Source: Hydrogenophaga sp. PAMC20947 (lineage in GTDB: Bacteria > Pseudomonadota > Gammaproteobacteria > Burkholderiales > Burkholderiaceae_C). Taken from it: a DNA stretch of 64,000 bases. Below the pieces are notes generated by a model that saw only the letters and a list, made by a program, of their open reading frames with translations, made no database searches and was not told where the DNA came from. The translations under genes were made by a program, and so were the position numbers. Each line of letters starts with the position of its first letter. The first letter of the stretch is position 1. Positions 1 to 8,744 of the stretch are shown in pieces. The DNA lies in the NCBI RefSeq assembly GCF_004795855.1, contig NZ_CP039252.1, positions 3,782,001 through 3,846,000 of the forward strand. The letters run 5' to 3'.

Positions 1-1098
1 GGCGCTGGCGACAAGCTGCATGGCGACACCATTCCCTATCTCGACGGCTACAGCGTGATGACCTGGCGCGAGCCCCACGGTGTGACCGGCCATGTGGTGC
101 CGTGGAACTACCCGATGCAGATTTTCGGCCGCAGCGTGGGCGGTGCCCTGGCCGCCGGCAACGTGTGCGTGGTCAAACCGTCGGAAGACGCCTGCCTGTC
201 GTTGATCCGTGTGGCCGAGCTCGCAGCAGCAGTCGGTTTTCCGGCGGGCGCCATCAACATCGTCACCGGCTACGGCCATGAGGTGGGCGATGCGCTGGCT
301 CGCCATCCTGGCATCGACCACATCAGCTTCACTGGCAGCCCCCATGTGGGCACGCTGATACAGCAAGTGGCGGCAGAGCGCCATTGCCCGGTCACGCTGG
401 AGCTCGGTGGCAAAGGGCCGCAGATCGTTTTCGACGACGCCGATATCGACGCTGCCTTGCCCTTCATCGTGAGCGGCATCGTGCAAAACAGCGGCCAGAC
501 CTGCAGCGCCGGTTCGCGTCTGCTGGTGCATCGCGGCGCCTACGAAGCGGTGTTGCAGCGCGTGGGTGACGCGTTCAAGGCCTTGCGCGCCGGCTCGCCC
601 AAGATGGATCTGGATCTGGGTCCGTTGATCCGCAAAACCCAGCTGGAGCGAGTGAACGGATTTCTTGAAGACGCCCGCACCTCGGGCATCGCCACCGTGG
701 CCCAGGGACAGATCGATGGCGGCGTGCACGCCGGCGGTTTCTACGCGCCACCCACCTTGCTGCGCGACGTCCCCGTGGACCACCGACTGGCCCAGGAAGA
801 GGTGTTCGGCCCCGTGCTTGCGGCCATGGCGTTCGACGACGAAGACCACGCCGTGCAGCTCGCCAATGCCACGGTTTTTGGCCTGGTGGCTGGGGTCTGG
901 ACACGCGATGGTGCACGCCAGTTCCGCATGGCCAAGCGGGTCAAGGCTGGTCAGGTTTTCATCAACAACTACGGCGCTGGCGGCGGCGTTGAGCTGCCGT
1001 TTGGCGGCGTGAAATCCAGCGGCTACGGCCGCGAAAAAGGTTTCGAGGCCCTGCTGGGCTTCACCACGCTCAAGACCGTGGCGTTCCGCCACGGATGA
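1..1098 (+). CDS. Aldehyde dehydrogenase family protein (5' end outside window)
   Basis: NAD(P)-dependent aldehyde dehydrogenase that would oxidise an aldehyde to the carboxylic acid in the cytoplasm. The reading frame is open from base 1, so the N-terminal part (roughly 130 residues of a usual ~480) lies upstream. The visible part has the substrate-pocket stretch PWNYP, the coenzyme motif FTGSPHVG, the general-base glutamate in ELGGKGPQ, the nucleophilic cysteine in SGQTCSAGSR, and the late EEVFGPV motif. It ends with the usual FGGVKSSGYGREKG segment. The downstream SDR and acyl-CoA synthetase on the same strand suggest joint use in catabolism of an aliphatic or terpenoid alcohol/aldehyde, which is inference. 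The exact substrate cannot be read from sequence. Confidence 0.93.
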   Translation, partial: GAGDKLHGDTIPYLDGYSVMTWREPHGVTGHVVPWNYPMQIFGRSVGGALAAGNVCVVKPSEDACLSLIRVAELAAAVGFPAGAINIVTGYGHEVGDALARHPGIDHISFTGSPHVGTLIQQVAAERHCPVTLELGGKGPQIVFDDADIDAALPFIVSGIVQNSGQTCSAGSRLLVHRGAYEAVLQRVGDAFKALRAGSPKMDLDLGPLIRKTQLERVNGFLEDARTSGIATVAQGQIDGGVHAGGFYAPPTLLRDVPVDHRLAQEEVFGPVLAAMAFDDEDHAVQLANATVFGLVAGVWTRDGARQFRMAKRVKAGQVFINNYGAGGGVELPFGGVKSSGYGREKGFEALLGFTTLKTVAFRHG

Positions 1099-1264
1099 GA
1101 TGCCGCCCACCCCCGTCGCTTGCCCACCCGCGGGTGGCCGCGTCCCCTTCAAAGGGGGGCGACACCAGCCGTCCGGCGGTGTCTCCCGCTGCGACCGTTT
1201 CATGCGTGTCGCACCGCAAGCCGCAACCCCTGACCGAATTCCCTGAAACCTGGAGATAACCGAA

Positions 1265-2026
1265 ATGCGCGTCCAAAACAAATCCATCATCGTCACCGGC
1301 GCCGGCAACGGCTTTGGTGAAAGCATCGCCAAACGCCTCGCCGCCGAAGGCGCCCAGGTGATCGTGAACGACATCGATACCGCGAACGGTGAACGCGTGG
1401 CCGCCGAGATCGTGGCCGCTGGCGGGCAAGCTTCTTTCTTCGCCGCCGACGTGACGAAATCGGCCGACATGAAAGCCCTGGTGGCCGCCGCTGTCGAGCG
1501 CCATGGCAAGCTCGACGCCATGGTCAACAACGCCGGCTGGACCCACAACAACAAGCCCGCGCTCGATGTGAGCGAAGACGAGTTTGACCGGGTGTACGCG
1601 ATCAACGTCAAGAGCCTCTACCTCGCCACGGTGCACGCCGTGCCTGCCCTGCGTGCCAATGGTGGTGGCTGCATGATCAACATCGCGTCCACGGCCGGGG
1701 TTCGCCCGCGCCCGGGTCTTACTTGGTACAACGGCACCAAAGGCGCGGTGATCACCACCTCCAAGTCGCTGGCGGCAGAGCTCGGCCCCGACAACATCCG
1801 CGTCAACTGCATCAATCCGGTGATGAACCCCTTCACCGGTCTGGGCGCGTCGTTCGCTGGCGGCGAGCTCACCGAAGAGCGTCTCACCAAGTTCCGCTCA
1901 ACGATTCCGCTGGGCCGCTTTTCCACCGGCGAAGACGTGGGGAATGCCGTGCTCTACCTCGCCAGCGACGAGGCCGCCTTCATCTCGGGCGTGTGTCTGG
2001 AAGTGGACGGCGCACGCTGCGTCTGA
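1265..2026 (+). CDS. SDR family oxidoreductase
   Basis: Short-chain dehydrogenase/reductase of 253 residues, the classical length. The Rossmann motif TGAGNGFG sits at the N-terminus, followed by NNAG, the catalytic serine in NIASTAG and the YxxxK pair in WYNGTK. An acidic residue after beta-2 (NDIDT) suggests preference for NAD(H) over NADP(H). A GGAG ribosome-binding site lies 9 bases before the ATG. It sits 166 bases after the aldehyde dehydrogenase and before an acyl-CoA synthetase, all on one strand, so the three probably act on one substrate series (alcohol to aldehyde to acid to acyl-CoA). The substrate itself is not determined. Confidence 0.9.
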   Translation: MRVQNKSIIVTGAGNGFGESIAKRLAAEGAQVIVNDIDTANGERVAAEIVAAGGQASFFAADVTKSADMKALVAAAVERHGKLDAMVNNAGWTHNNKPALDVSEDEFDRVYAINVKSLYLATVHAVPALRANGGGCMINIASTAGVRPRPGLTWYNGTKGAVITTSKSLAAELGPDNIRVNCINPVMNPFTGLGASFAGGELTEERLTKFRSTIPLGRFSTGEDVGNAVLYLASDEAAFISGVCLEVDGARCV

Positions 2027-2147
2027 TCGGGCCTTTGTTGAGGTCGCAACGGGGACCGGGTGCTCGCTTCTACCCATGACCGGGCGTGTGATCGACGTTA
2101 TCCTGATGGGTGATGCCCTGCGCAACCCACCCTAAGGAAACAACAAC

Positions 2148-3770
2148 ATGCTTCAAACCGGCCTCATGATGGACCGCCCCCTGATGCTGTCCGACGTGAT
2201 CGAACACGCAGCGCTGCAGTTTGGCGATGTGGAAGTGGTTTCGCGCGAAACCCACGGCCCCCTCTTTCGCTACACGTACGCCGATTGCGCCGTGCGCGCG
2301 CGCAAGCTTGCGAATGCGCTCGCCGGACTGGGCCTGGAGCCCGGCAGCGCCGTGGGCTCCATCGCCTGGAACAACCACCGCCACCTGGAGGCGTATTACG
2401 CTGTCTCGGGCAGCGGCATGGTCATGCACACCTGCAATCCGCGCCTGCATCCCCAGCAGCTGATCTACATCATCAACCACGCCGAAGACCAGGTCGTGTT
2501 GTTCGATGCCACCTTCGCGCCACTGGTCAAAGGCATTGCCGCCCATTGCCCCAAGGTGCGCGCCTGGGTTTGTTTGGCCGAGGCCGAGCACACGCCCGCC
2601 ATCGAAGGCGTGGACAACGTGCTGGCCTACGAGACCGTGATCGAGCCCTGCAGCGATGTCTTTGAGTGGCCCAGCTTCGACGAGCGCACCGCCGCCGCGC
2701 TGTGCTACACCTCGGGCACCACCGGCCATCCCAAAGGTGCGCTCTACACCCACCGGTCCATCGTGCTCAACGCTTTGTCGGGCTGCCTGCCCGGCGTGCT
2801 GGCGCTCGGCCCCGACCAGTCGCTGTTGCCCGTGGTGCCCATGTTCCACATCAACGCCTGGTGCTTGCCCTACGCCGCGCCCATGTCGGGCACCAAGCTG
2901 GTCTTGCCCGGCCCCAAGCTCGACGGCCAGTCGCTCTACGAGCTCATGGAAGCCGAAGGCGTCACCATCAGCGCGGGTGTGCCCACGATCTGGCAAGCCC
3001 TGTTGGCCCACGTGGACCAAAACGGCCTGAAATTCACCACCATGCGCCGCACCGGTGTGGGGGGCTCGGCCATGCCTCAGGCGCTGATCGCCAGGTTCAT
3101 GGAGGACTACAACGTCGACGTGCGCCATGGTTGGGGCATGACCGAAACCACCGCCGTGGCCACCATCAGCGCGCTGCCACCCGAGGCCAGCGGGTGGACG
3201 CCGCCCGAATGCCACGCCCTGCTCGCCAAACAAGGCAAAAGCCTCTTTGGCGTGGAGCTCAAGATCGTGGACGAAAGCGGTGCCACGTTGCCACGCGACG
3301 GCCGCGCGCAGGGCGAGCTCATGGTGCGCGGCCACTGGATCGTGAGCGCCTATTTCAAGGGTGAAAAATCGCCCTTGGTGGACGGCTGGTTCCCCACCGG
3401 CGATATCGCCACGATCAGCGCCGACGGCATCATGCAGATCCGCGACCGCACCAAGGACGTGATCAAAACCGGTGGCGAATGGATCAGCTCCATCGATCTG
3501 GAAAGCGCTGCCGTGGCACACCCGGCGGTGGCCATGGCGGCGGTGATCGGCGTGAAGCACCCCAAGTGGGACGAGCGCCCCTTGCTCTTCATCGTGCGCA
3601 AACCGGGGCAGTCGCTTGAAAAGGACGAGATCCTCGCCTTCTTGACCGAGCGCGTGGCCAAGTGGTGGGTGCCCGACGACGTCGTGTTTCTCGAAAGCCT
3701 GCCCGTGGGCGGCACGGGCAAGGTGCAAAAGGCCGATCTGCGCAAGAACTATGGTGGCGTGTTCAGCTGA
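2148..3770 (+). CDS. Long-chain acyl-CoA synthetase (AMP-binding enzyme)
   Basis: ATP-dependent acyl-CoA ligase of 540 residues that activates a carboxylic acid through an acyl-adenylate to its CoA thioester. The phosphate loop YTSGTTGHPKG lies near residue 185, followed by the A5 motif WGMTETT, the GWFPTGD adenosine-binding motif, the hinge region RTKDVIKTGGEWIS and the C-terminal lysine in PVGGTGKVQK. A purine-rich AAGGAAA lies about 8 bases before the ATG, supporting this start over the internal ATG at 2166. It closes a three-gene same-strand group with an SDR and an aldehyde dehydrogenase, consistent with beta-oxidation entry of a medium or long-chain acid. A strong hairpin follows the stop. 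Confidence 0.92.
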   Translation: MLQTGLMMDRPLMLSDVIEHAALQFGDVEVVSRETHGPLFRYTYADCAVRARKLANALAGLGLEPGSAVGSIAWNNHRHLEAYYAVSGSGMVMHTCNPRLHPQQLIYIINHAEDQVVLFDATFAPLVKGIAAHCPKVRAWVCLAEAEHTPAIEGVDNVLAYETVIEPCSDVFEWPSFDERTAAALCYTSGTTGHPKGALYTHRSIVLNALSGCLPGVLALGPDQSLLPVVPMFHINAWCLPYAAPMSGTKLVLPGPKLDGQSLYELMEAEGVTISAGVPTIWQALLAHVDQNGLKFTTMRRTGVGGSAMPQALIARFMEDYNVDVRHGWGMTETTAVATISALPPEASGWTPPECHALLAKQGKSLFGVELKIVDESGATLPRDGRAQGELMVRGHWIVSAYFKGEKSPLVDGWFPTGDIATISADGIMQIRDRTKDVIKTGGEWISSIDLESAAVAHPAVAMAAVIGVKHPKWDERPLLFIVRKPGQSLEKDEILAFLTERVAKWWVPDDVVFLESLPVGGTGKVQKADLRKNYGGVFS

Positions 3771-3801
3771 TGGACCGAATCAGCAAGCTCGAATGAAGAA
3801 A

Positions 3802-3842
3802 GCCTCCACAGGGCACCACCGATGGTGTGGTCCTGTGGAGGC
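3802..3842. terminator. Hairpin terminator between convergent genes
   Basis: The arms GCCTCCACAGG (3802-3812) and CCTGTGGAGGC (3832-3842) are perfectly complementary, and a shorter inner stem CACCA/TGGTG closes the loop. It lies between the acyl-CoA synthetase stop and the oppositely oriented nitroreductase stop. The T-tract after it is weak (TTGTCATTT), so it may act in both directions with moderate strength. Confidence 0.65.
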
Positions 3843-3889
3843 TTGTCATTTGGGGCGGCTGCGCGCTGCGATGCCCCAAGGTCAGTTGA

Positions 3890-4552
3890 TCAGACTTCCG
3901 TGATGAACTGCTCGCGAGGGCGGCGAACCTTCTTCAGGTTCACCAGCCAGTCGCCTTCGTCGGCGCGGTAGCCCAGCGGCAGAATCGCCACACTTCGCAA
4001 GCCGCGCTCGCGCAGGCTCAGGATGTCGTCCAGTTTGGCGGGGTCGAACCCTTCCATGGGCGTGCAGTCCACTTCTTCGAAGGCGGCCGAGATCATGGCG
4101 GCGCCCAGGCCGATGTAGGCCTGGCGGGCTGCGTGCTGGAAGTTCACTTCAGCGTCGCGCTTGGGGTAGTTGGCCAGCAACATCTGGCGGTAGTTTTCCC
4201 AGCCTTCGTTCTTCATGCCGCGCTGCTCGTTGGTCAGGTCAAACATGTGGTTGATGCGCTCGGGCGTGTAGTTGTCCCAGGCAGCGAACACCAGCAAATG
4301 TGAACCATCGGTGATCTGCGGCTGGTTCCAGGCGATGGGCTGGATCTGGGCGCGCACTTCCTTGCTCGTCACCACGATGATCTCGAACGGCTGCAGGCCG
4401 CTGGAGGTGGGCGCCAGGCGGGCGGCTTCGAGGATGCGCTCCACCTTTTCCTGTGGCACGGCCTTGGAGGCGTCCATCTTTTTGGTGGCATAGCGCCACT
4501 GCAGGGCGTCCAGCAATGCGGGGACTTGGGTGGGTTGCGACAGGTCGCTCAT
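3890..4552 (-). CDS. Nitroreductase family protein (NfsB-like)
   Basis: FMN-dependent NAD(P)H oxidoreductase of the nitroreductase family, 220 residues, a normal length. The N-terminus carries the WRYATKKMD stretch (the RRS/RYATKxFD motif of NfsB and related enzymes), then the APTSSGLQPFEIIVV flavin-phosphate segment, and a GLGAAMISAAFEEVDCTPMEGF region that matches the family's dimer and FMN contact. The enzyme would reduce nitroaromatics or quinones in the cytoplasm. It is a single gene facing the acyl-CoA synthetase group; nothing nearby indicates the natural substrate. Confidence 0.88.
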   Translation of the reverse strand: MSDLSQPTQVPALLDALQWRYATKKMDASKAVPQEKVERILEAARLAPTSSGLQPFEIIVVTSKEVRAQIQPIAWNQPQITDGSHLLVFAAWDNYTPERINHMFDLTNEQRGMKNEGWENYRQMLLANYPKRDAEVNFQHAARQAYIGLGAAMISAAFEEVDCTPMEGFDPAKLDDILSLRERGLRSVAILPLGYRADEGDWLVNLKKVRRPREQFITEV

Positions 4553-4685
4553 AGGGGGAACTCCGGAAAATTGAGATGTGATGCGCCCGAAAAACCGGGC
4601 GCAGGGTGGGGATACTGCCCCATCCAGGCCGCCCCCGCTGGCGTGCAGGGGGAGGGCCTGTCCACGCTAGACTTTGTGCGCAGGC

Positions 4686-4916
4686 TCAGCGAACTTCGGG
4701 TGGATCAGGTATGCGCCGCATCGAAATCGCACCAAACGGGCATTTCACCGCACACAGCGCGCAACCCGTGCAGCCCGGCTCGTCGTGCAGCATTGCAAAC
4801 TTTTGCCAGTTCACGGCCTCCAGCGACAACACATGGGGTGGGCAAGCCGCCACACACCAGCCGCAGCCAGTGCAGCGCGCGGTGTCGATGGTGGGCAAGG
4901 CTTTGCGCTCAGTCAT
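4686..4916 (-). CDS. 2x[4Fe-4S] ferredoxin-type protein
   Basis: Seventy-six-residue ferredoxin with two four-cysteine clusters: CTGCGWCVAACP near the N-terminus and CTGCALCAVKCP in the second half. This is the bacterial dicluster ferredoxin layout with a compact linker between the two motifs. It would carry single electrons in the cytoplasm. It is followed after about 130 bases by the nitroreductase on the same strand, so it might feed that flavoenzyme, but no redox partner is proven. The region upstream (4917-5156) separates it from the divergent MNIO operon and must hold both promoters. Confidence 0.85.
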   Translation of the reverse strand: MTERKALPTIDTARCTGCGWCVAACPPHVLSLEAVNWQKFAMLHDEPGCTGCALCAVKCPFGAISMRRIPDPPEVR

Positions 4917-5156
4917 CGCTTGATTGTGTGCTCATCCTGGGCTTCTGCGGCACCTGTTCTTGTGGTGCCCAGCAAGCACGCTCGAGTGTCTTCAATGGGG
5001 TAGAGCCTTGAGAACAAGATTCATCACGTCCCCCAATGAGAGGACCTCTGAGCCTGTGGTCCTCCATGAGAGGGATGACGCAGTGCGCGAATGATTCCAG
5101 TATTTCACTGTCGTTTCGACCGAAGTGACGCAAACCTTTGTGAACTGGAGAATCCC

Positions 5157-5375
5157 ATGGCAAAAGAATCTATCGTCCGGCCCAGCAAAAAAACGCCCCA
5201 AATCCGGGAGCTGCGCGTGGCCCTGCCCAGCGACATGCCCTTCGAGAAACTGGTTGATGTGCTCAAGGGCGCGCTGACCCTTCCAGAGCTTCCTGGCATC
5301 AAGGGCTGTCGCCCGTGCCTGTCGGGGCTGGATCGCTTTGTCTTCGAAGACATCGTCAACGGTCGCTTCCGCTGA
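5157..5375 (+). CDS. Candidate MNIO-modified RiPP precursor peptide
   Basis: Small protein of 72 residues starting at the ATG at 5157, with GGAG seven bases before it; an earlier in-frame start at 5091 lacks this. The N-terminal half is a charged, helical leader-like region. The C-terminal half holds a CxxC in GCRPCLSG followed by DRFVFEDIVNGRF. It stands 16 bases before a DUF692/MNIO enzyme and its DUF2063-type partner, the gene order seen for methanobactin, bufferin and other multinuclear iron oxygenase peptides. I infer that the cysteines (or the Asn near the end) are the modified residues. No signal peptide is visible, so a cytoplasmic product or another export route is possible. Confidence 0.6.
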   Translation: MAKESIVRPSKKTPQIRELRVALPSDMPFEKLVDVLKGALTLPELPGIKGCRPCLSGLDRFVFEDIVNGRFR

Positions 5376-5391
5376 CCGAACCGGAACCGTC

Positions 5392-6342
5392 ATGCATCCG
5401 CTGCCAAAGCTTGGGGTCGGTCTGGCCTTTCAGGCCCCTCTCAAAAGCTTGATCGAGCAGCCCAGGGGCGACTTCGATCTGGTCGAGGTCGTTCCCGACA
5501 TGCTCTGGAGCGATCTCGGCCCCGGTCAAACCCCGCGCTTTCTCGACGACGTCGAATACGTCGCCTGGCTTGATCGTGTGGCGCGTTCCATGTCCGTGAT
5601 CCCCCACGGCATCGGCATGTCCATTGGCAGCGCTGCGCACTTTGACGAGCAACACCTGCACCAGATGCAGCGCTGGCATCAGCGCATGCACTTCCCCTGG
5701 CACAGCGACCACCTGGCCTTTCATATCGCCGATCACCGCGGTGAAGCCATCAACGTTGGCATCACATTGCCTTTGCCGCACGACCAGGCCACCCTGGATC
5801 AACTCAAGCCACGCATCGCGAGGGTCAAGGAAGTTGTGCCCACGCCCTTCCTGCTCGAGAACAACGTCTACTACTTTGATATTCCCCATGGGGAGATGGA
5901 CGAAGCCCGGTTTCTGAACGAGCTGAGCCATCAGTGTGGCTGCGGCCTGCTGCTTGACCTGCACAACGTTTACACCAATGCCTCCAACCACGGCTTCGAC
6001 GCCATGGCGTTTGTGGACGAGCTCGATCTGCGTCAGGTGGGTGAAATCCATGTGGCCGGCGGCATGGTGCTCGACGGCTTCTACCTGGACGCCCACAGTG
6101 GCGCCGTGGCAGACCCTGTGTGGGCGCTGCTTGAGCATGTACTGCCCCGCTGTCCCAATGTGGGGGCCGTGGTGTTTGAGCTGTTTGGATCGTGGTTCGA
6201 TCTGGTGGGCGAGCCGCGCGTGCGCGCTGACATGCGCCGCCTCAAGCGCCTTTGGCAGCAATGCCAGAAGCCCCACCCGCCATCGCGCGCGGCAAAGAAG
6301 CCATTGCCCCAGTCGACGGTGGAATCGGAGGCCACGCCGTGA
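5392..6342 (+). CDS. MNIO/DUF692 family multinuclear iron oxygenase (MbnB-like)
   Basis: TIM-barrel DUF692 protein of 316 residues from the ATG at 5392 (MHPLPKLGVG...). An upstream in-frame start at 5338 would overlap the precursor gene and add a non-conserved stretch. The family installs oxidative changes on cysteine or other residues of ribosomal peptides using two or three iron ions. Characteristic metal-ligand motifs are present: FPWHSDHLAFH, LLENNVYYF, LLLDLHNVYTN and EIHVAGG. The next gene starts on its stop codon, so both are translated together. Preceding peptide plus following partner make a complete three-gene modification set. The chemistry (oxazolone/thioamide, thiooxazole, or backbone cleavage) cannot be told from sequence. 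Confidence 0.85.
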   Translation: MHPLPKLGVGLAFQAPLKSLIEQPRGDFDLVEVVPDMLWSDLGPGQTPRFLDDVEYVAWLDRVARSMSVIPHGIGMSIGSAAHFDEQHLHQMQRWHQRMHFPWHSDHLAFHIADHRGEAINVGITLPLPHDQATLDQLKPRIARVKEVVPTPFLLENNVYYFDIPHGEMDEARFLNELSHQCGCGLLLDLHNVYTNASNHGFDAMAFVDELDLRQVGEIHVAGGMVLDGFYLDAHSGAVADPVWALLEHVLPRCPNVGAVVFELFGSWFDLVGEPRVRADMRRLKRLWQQCQKPHPPSRAAKKPLPQSTVESEATP

Positions 6343-6917
6343 GCGCCGTAGCTTTTCAAAGCCTGCTGGCCCAACTGGTGGTGGATCCGGCGTTGCGGGA
6401 TCACCTGCTGGCCGATGGCATTGCCGCCGAGGCGGATCTTGATGCGCTGGAGCGCAAGCGCCTGTTGCACGTCGCCGGCCATCCGGGTCTGTCGGTCAAC
6501 CACATGCTGCACCGGGGTTTCCGGCTGGGCAAGCTCAAAGCCTTGTTGCCACTGACCTGCGTCTTGCTGAAAAGCGCGAGACTGCAAACAGCCGTTGAGC
6601 GCTTTTGGGCCGTGCATCCGCCGCGCACCTTTTACTTCCTGCCCGAGGCGATCGAGTTCTGCAGCTTTTTGCTCACCCAGCCGACCCGCTCCAAATACTT
6701 GCACGAAGTGGTCGCATTCGAACGCGCTCACCTGGAGCTTCAGCGCGCCCGCCTTGATGCGCCGCCGCGCCAAACGGTGCGCTTTCAGCACAACCCCAGC
6801 AAACTGCTCGCCCAGTTGGCCAGCGGGCGCCAGCCCCTGGGGCTGGCGCCCATGCCCTGTCTGGCGGTGGGAACCGTCGATGAACAGGGCCAGGCGCGCT
6901 GGGCGCTGCAAATGTAG
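6339..6917 (+). CDS. DUF2063-type partner protein of the MNIO enzyme (MbnC-like)
   Basis: Protein of 192 residues starting with GTG at 6339, which overlaps the preceding stop (GTGA). Its N-terminal helix FQSLLAQLVVDPALRDHLL matches the start of DUF2063 and MbnC-type partners that bind the precursor leader and hand it to the MNIO subunit. Motifs for catalysis are not seen, in line with a scaffold role. Stop-start overlap with the DUF692 gene argues for a fixed ratio complex. An ATG at 6252 lies inside the upstream gene in another frame and is unlikely to be used. Confidence 0.75.
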   Translation: MSAVAFQSLLAQLVVDPALRDHLLADGIAAEADLDALERKRLLHVAGHPGLSVNHMLHRGFRLGKLKALLPLTCVLLKSARLQTAVERFWAVHPPRTFYFLPEAIEFCSFLLTQPTRSKYLHEVVAFERAHLELQRARLDAPPRQTVRFQHNPSKLLAQLASGRQPLGLAPMPCLAVGTVDEQGQARWALQM

Positions 6918-6935
6918 GTTGGTTGCTTTCTCAGG

Positions 6936-7199
6936 TCAGCGGTAAAACGCCTCGACCTTGCCTTTGAGCTTGATCATCAGCGGGTTGCCCTTGCGGTCCA
7001 CCGTCTTGCCTGCGGGCACCCTGACCCAGCCTTCGCTGATGCAGTATTCCTCTACATCGCCACGATCTTTGCCGTTGAAGAGAATGCCGATGCTGTGCTC
7101 GAACACCGCGGCCACATGGTGGGGGCTCTTGCTGTCCACGGAAAGGTGGTCCGGCAGGGGTGGGCGCTCGGGGTTGGTGGTGGGCGTGCTGTCGGTCAT
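6936..7199 (-). CDS. DUF3297 family protein
   Basis: Small cytoplasmic protein of 87 residues (start at the ATG complement of 7199, MTDSTP...). The core LPDHLSVDSKSPHH, GILFNGKDRGDVEEYC and the end LMIKLKGKVEAF fit the DUF3297 family, which is widespread in proteobacteria and has no assigned function. The longer frame upstream to 7259 lacks conservation and is probably not translated. It is the last gene of a leftward series (cardiolipin synthase, rhomboid, HAD, DUF3297), with 112 bases separating it from the HAD gene. Confidence 0.8.
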   Translation of the reverse strand: MTDSTPTTNPERPPLPDHLSVDSKSPHHVAAVFEHSIGILFNGKDRGDVEEYCISEGWVRVPAGKTVDRKGNPLMIKLKGKVEAFYR

Positions 7200-7311
7200 G
7201 GTGTTTGAGGGAATGAAAAGAAGGGAAGCGCGCCGGCGGGCTGCGCCGGGCAATGGCAATACCCCGCTATTGTCGCAAGACCGGCACAGTCCGGTGCAAA
7301 CCGGCTGGTGC

Positions 7312-7986
7312 TTAGACGCGGGCTATGCGCCAGCCGCCGTCCAAAGCCGCTTCGGGCCGCAACGATCCATAGCTGGCCACGCTCGGGTGGGGTGAGGTGA
7401 TGGGTTGCTGGTGGGTAGCGCGGATCACCACCACCGCCGCGCCAGCCGCCTCGCCAGCCTGTATGCCGGCCGGCGCGTCTTCGAACACCACGCAGTTTTT
7501 CGCCGCCACGCCCAGCCGCGCCGCCGCGAGCCGGTAGCCATCGGGCGCAGGCTTGCCAGCGCTCACGTCTTCGGCCGTGATGAACACAGCCGGTAGCGGC
7601 AGGCCGGCCGCCGCCATGCGCCGCTCGGCCAGCGCGCGGGGGGCTGACGTCACCACCGCCCACTGCTCGGGGGGCAAGGCGGCCAGGAAAGCCGCCGCAC
7701 CGGCAATTGGCGCGACGCCGTCCACGTCGTCGATCTCGGCCTGTGTGATCGCGGCCGCCTCGGTCTCTGCGTCTACTCCGGGCAGGTTCAGGCCCCGAAT
7801 GGTGTCGATGGCACGCCGCCCATGCAGGTGTACCAGCAGCGCCACCGCATCGACCCCGTGGCGCTGTGCCCATGCAGTCCACACGCGCTCGGCGGCGGCG
7901 ATGGAGGTGAGCAGGGTGCCGTCCATGTCAAACAGGAAGGCAGCGAAGGTGCGATCGGAGGTCAGCGGTTGCATGTCTGTGGGCAT
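7312..7986 (-). CDS. HAD-IA family hydrolase (sugar-phosphatase type)
   Basis: Haloacid-dehalogenase phosphatase of 224 residues. Motif I is FDMDGTLL with the nucleophilic Asp, motif II is VVTSAP, the lysine lies in AGKPAPDGY, and motif IV is VVFEDAPAGIQAG. This layout and the helical cap match the YfbT/YniC/glycerol-3-phosphatase group that hydrolyses small sugar or polyol phosphates in the cytoplasm. The start at 7986 (MPTDM) and one at 7974 (MQPL) are both possible. The start lies 29 bases after the rhomboid gene, so they are probably co-transcribed. The frame stays open upstream through the rhomboid gene, but that part is only its shadow. Confidence 0.88.
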   Translation of the reverse strand: MPTDMQPLTSDRTFAAFLFDMDGTLLTSIAAAERVWTAWAQRHGVDAVALLVHLHGRRAIDTIRGLNLPGVDAETEAAAITQAEIDDVDGVAPIAGAAAFLAALPPEQWAVVTSAPRALAERRMAAAGLPLPAVFITAEDVSAGKPAPDGYRLAAARLGVAAKNCVVFEDAPAGIQAGEAAGAAVVVIRATHQQPITSPHPSVASYGSLRPEAALDGGWRIARV

Positions 7987-8015
7987 GGAAGCGGGTGAAA
8001 GGAATGAAGGGCGGT

Positions 8016-8606
8016 CTAGCGCCGGTGCTTGCCGAAAGGCATCTGGCCGCGCCAGTAGCGCATCACCAGCCAGCCGCCCAGCAAGCCGCCCAAGTGGGCG
8101 AAGTGGGCGATGCCGCTGGCGCTGCCGGTGACACCCAGCGTCAGCTCGATCAAGCCGTAAAAGGCGACAAAGACCGGCGCCGGCATGGGGATGGGGGGCA
8201 ACAAGGGCGTGACGGTGCGGCGCGGAAACACCATGGCGAATCCGATCAGCAGACCGAACAGACCGCCCGAGGCGCCCACAGTGGGCACGTTGCTGCCGAT
8301 CACGGCGGTCACCAGCAGTTGCGCCAGGGCGGCCACCAGCACGCTCACGGCAAAGAAGGCGGCCAACCGGCGCGGGCCCCAGACCCGCTCCAGCTCGCCG
8401 CCGAACAGCCACAGGCCGTACATGTTGAAAGCCAGATGGGTCAGGCCCCCGTGCAAAAACGCGTAGCTCGCCAGCTGCCAGGGCATGAACAGGCCGGAGC
8501 CCGTGGGCCACAAGGCGAACCACTGGATCAGCAGGTTGCCGAAAAGCTGTTGCAGCACAAAGGCCAGCACGTTGATCGCAATGAGGGCTTGGGTCATGGT
8601 GGGCAT
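8016..8606 (-). CDS. Rhomboid family intramembrane serine protease
   Basis: Membrane protease of 196 residues with about six hydrophobic segments. The catalytic serine is in GASGGLFG and the catalytic histidine in GIAHFAHLGG, the standard rhomboid Ser-His dyad. The N-terminal NVLAFVLQQLFG helix and the WQLASYAFLHGGLTHLAFNMYGLWLFG block (L1 loop and TM2) are also typical. It would cut transmembrane substrates within the inner membrane. Start chosen at 8606 (MPTMTQ), the first methionine directly before TM1; a start at 8597 is equally possible. It lies between cardiolipin synthase and a HAD phosphatase on the same strand. Confidence 0.9.
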   Translation of the reverse strand: MPTMTQALIAINVLAFVLQQLFGNLLIQWFALWPTGSGLFMPWQLASYAFLHGGLTHLAFNMYGLWLFGGELERVWGPRRLAAFFAVSVLVAALAQLLVTAVIGSNVPTVGASGGLFGLLIGFAMVFPRRTVTPLLPPIPMPAPVFVAFYGLIELTLGVTGSASGIAHFAHLGGLLGGWLVMRYWRGQMPFGKHRR

Positions 8607-8744
8607 GTCGACATTCTCCGGGTTTCCACCGTGCGGCAGGCCCGAGGGGCCAAAGCAGGGCTCGCCAACCCGATCGTGACATCCACCCCTGAAGCCGGGC
8701 TTAGCGCCGCGAGGCGCCCTGGCGTGTCCAACGCCGAGGGGCAC

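Noticed and set aside
2070..3728. 552-codon minus-strand frame opposite the acyl-CoA synthetase
   Set aside because: Histidine/glycine-rich antisense shadow of a well-supported gene.
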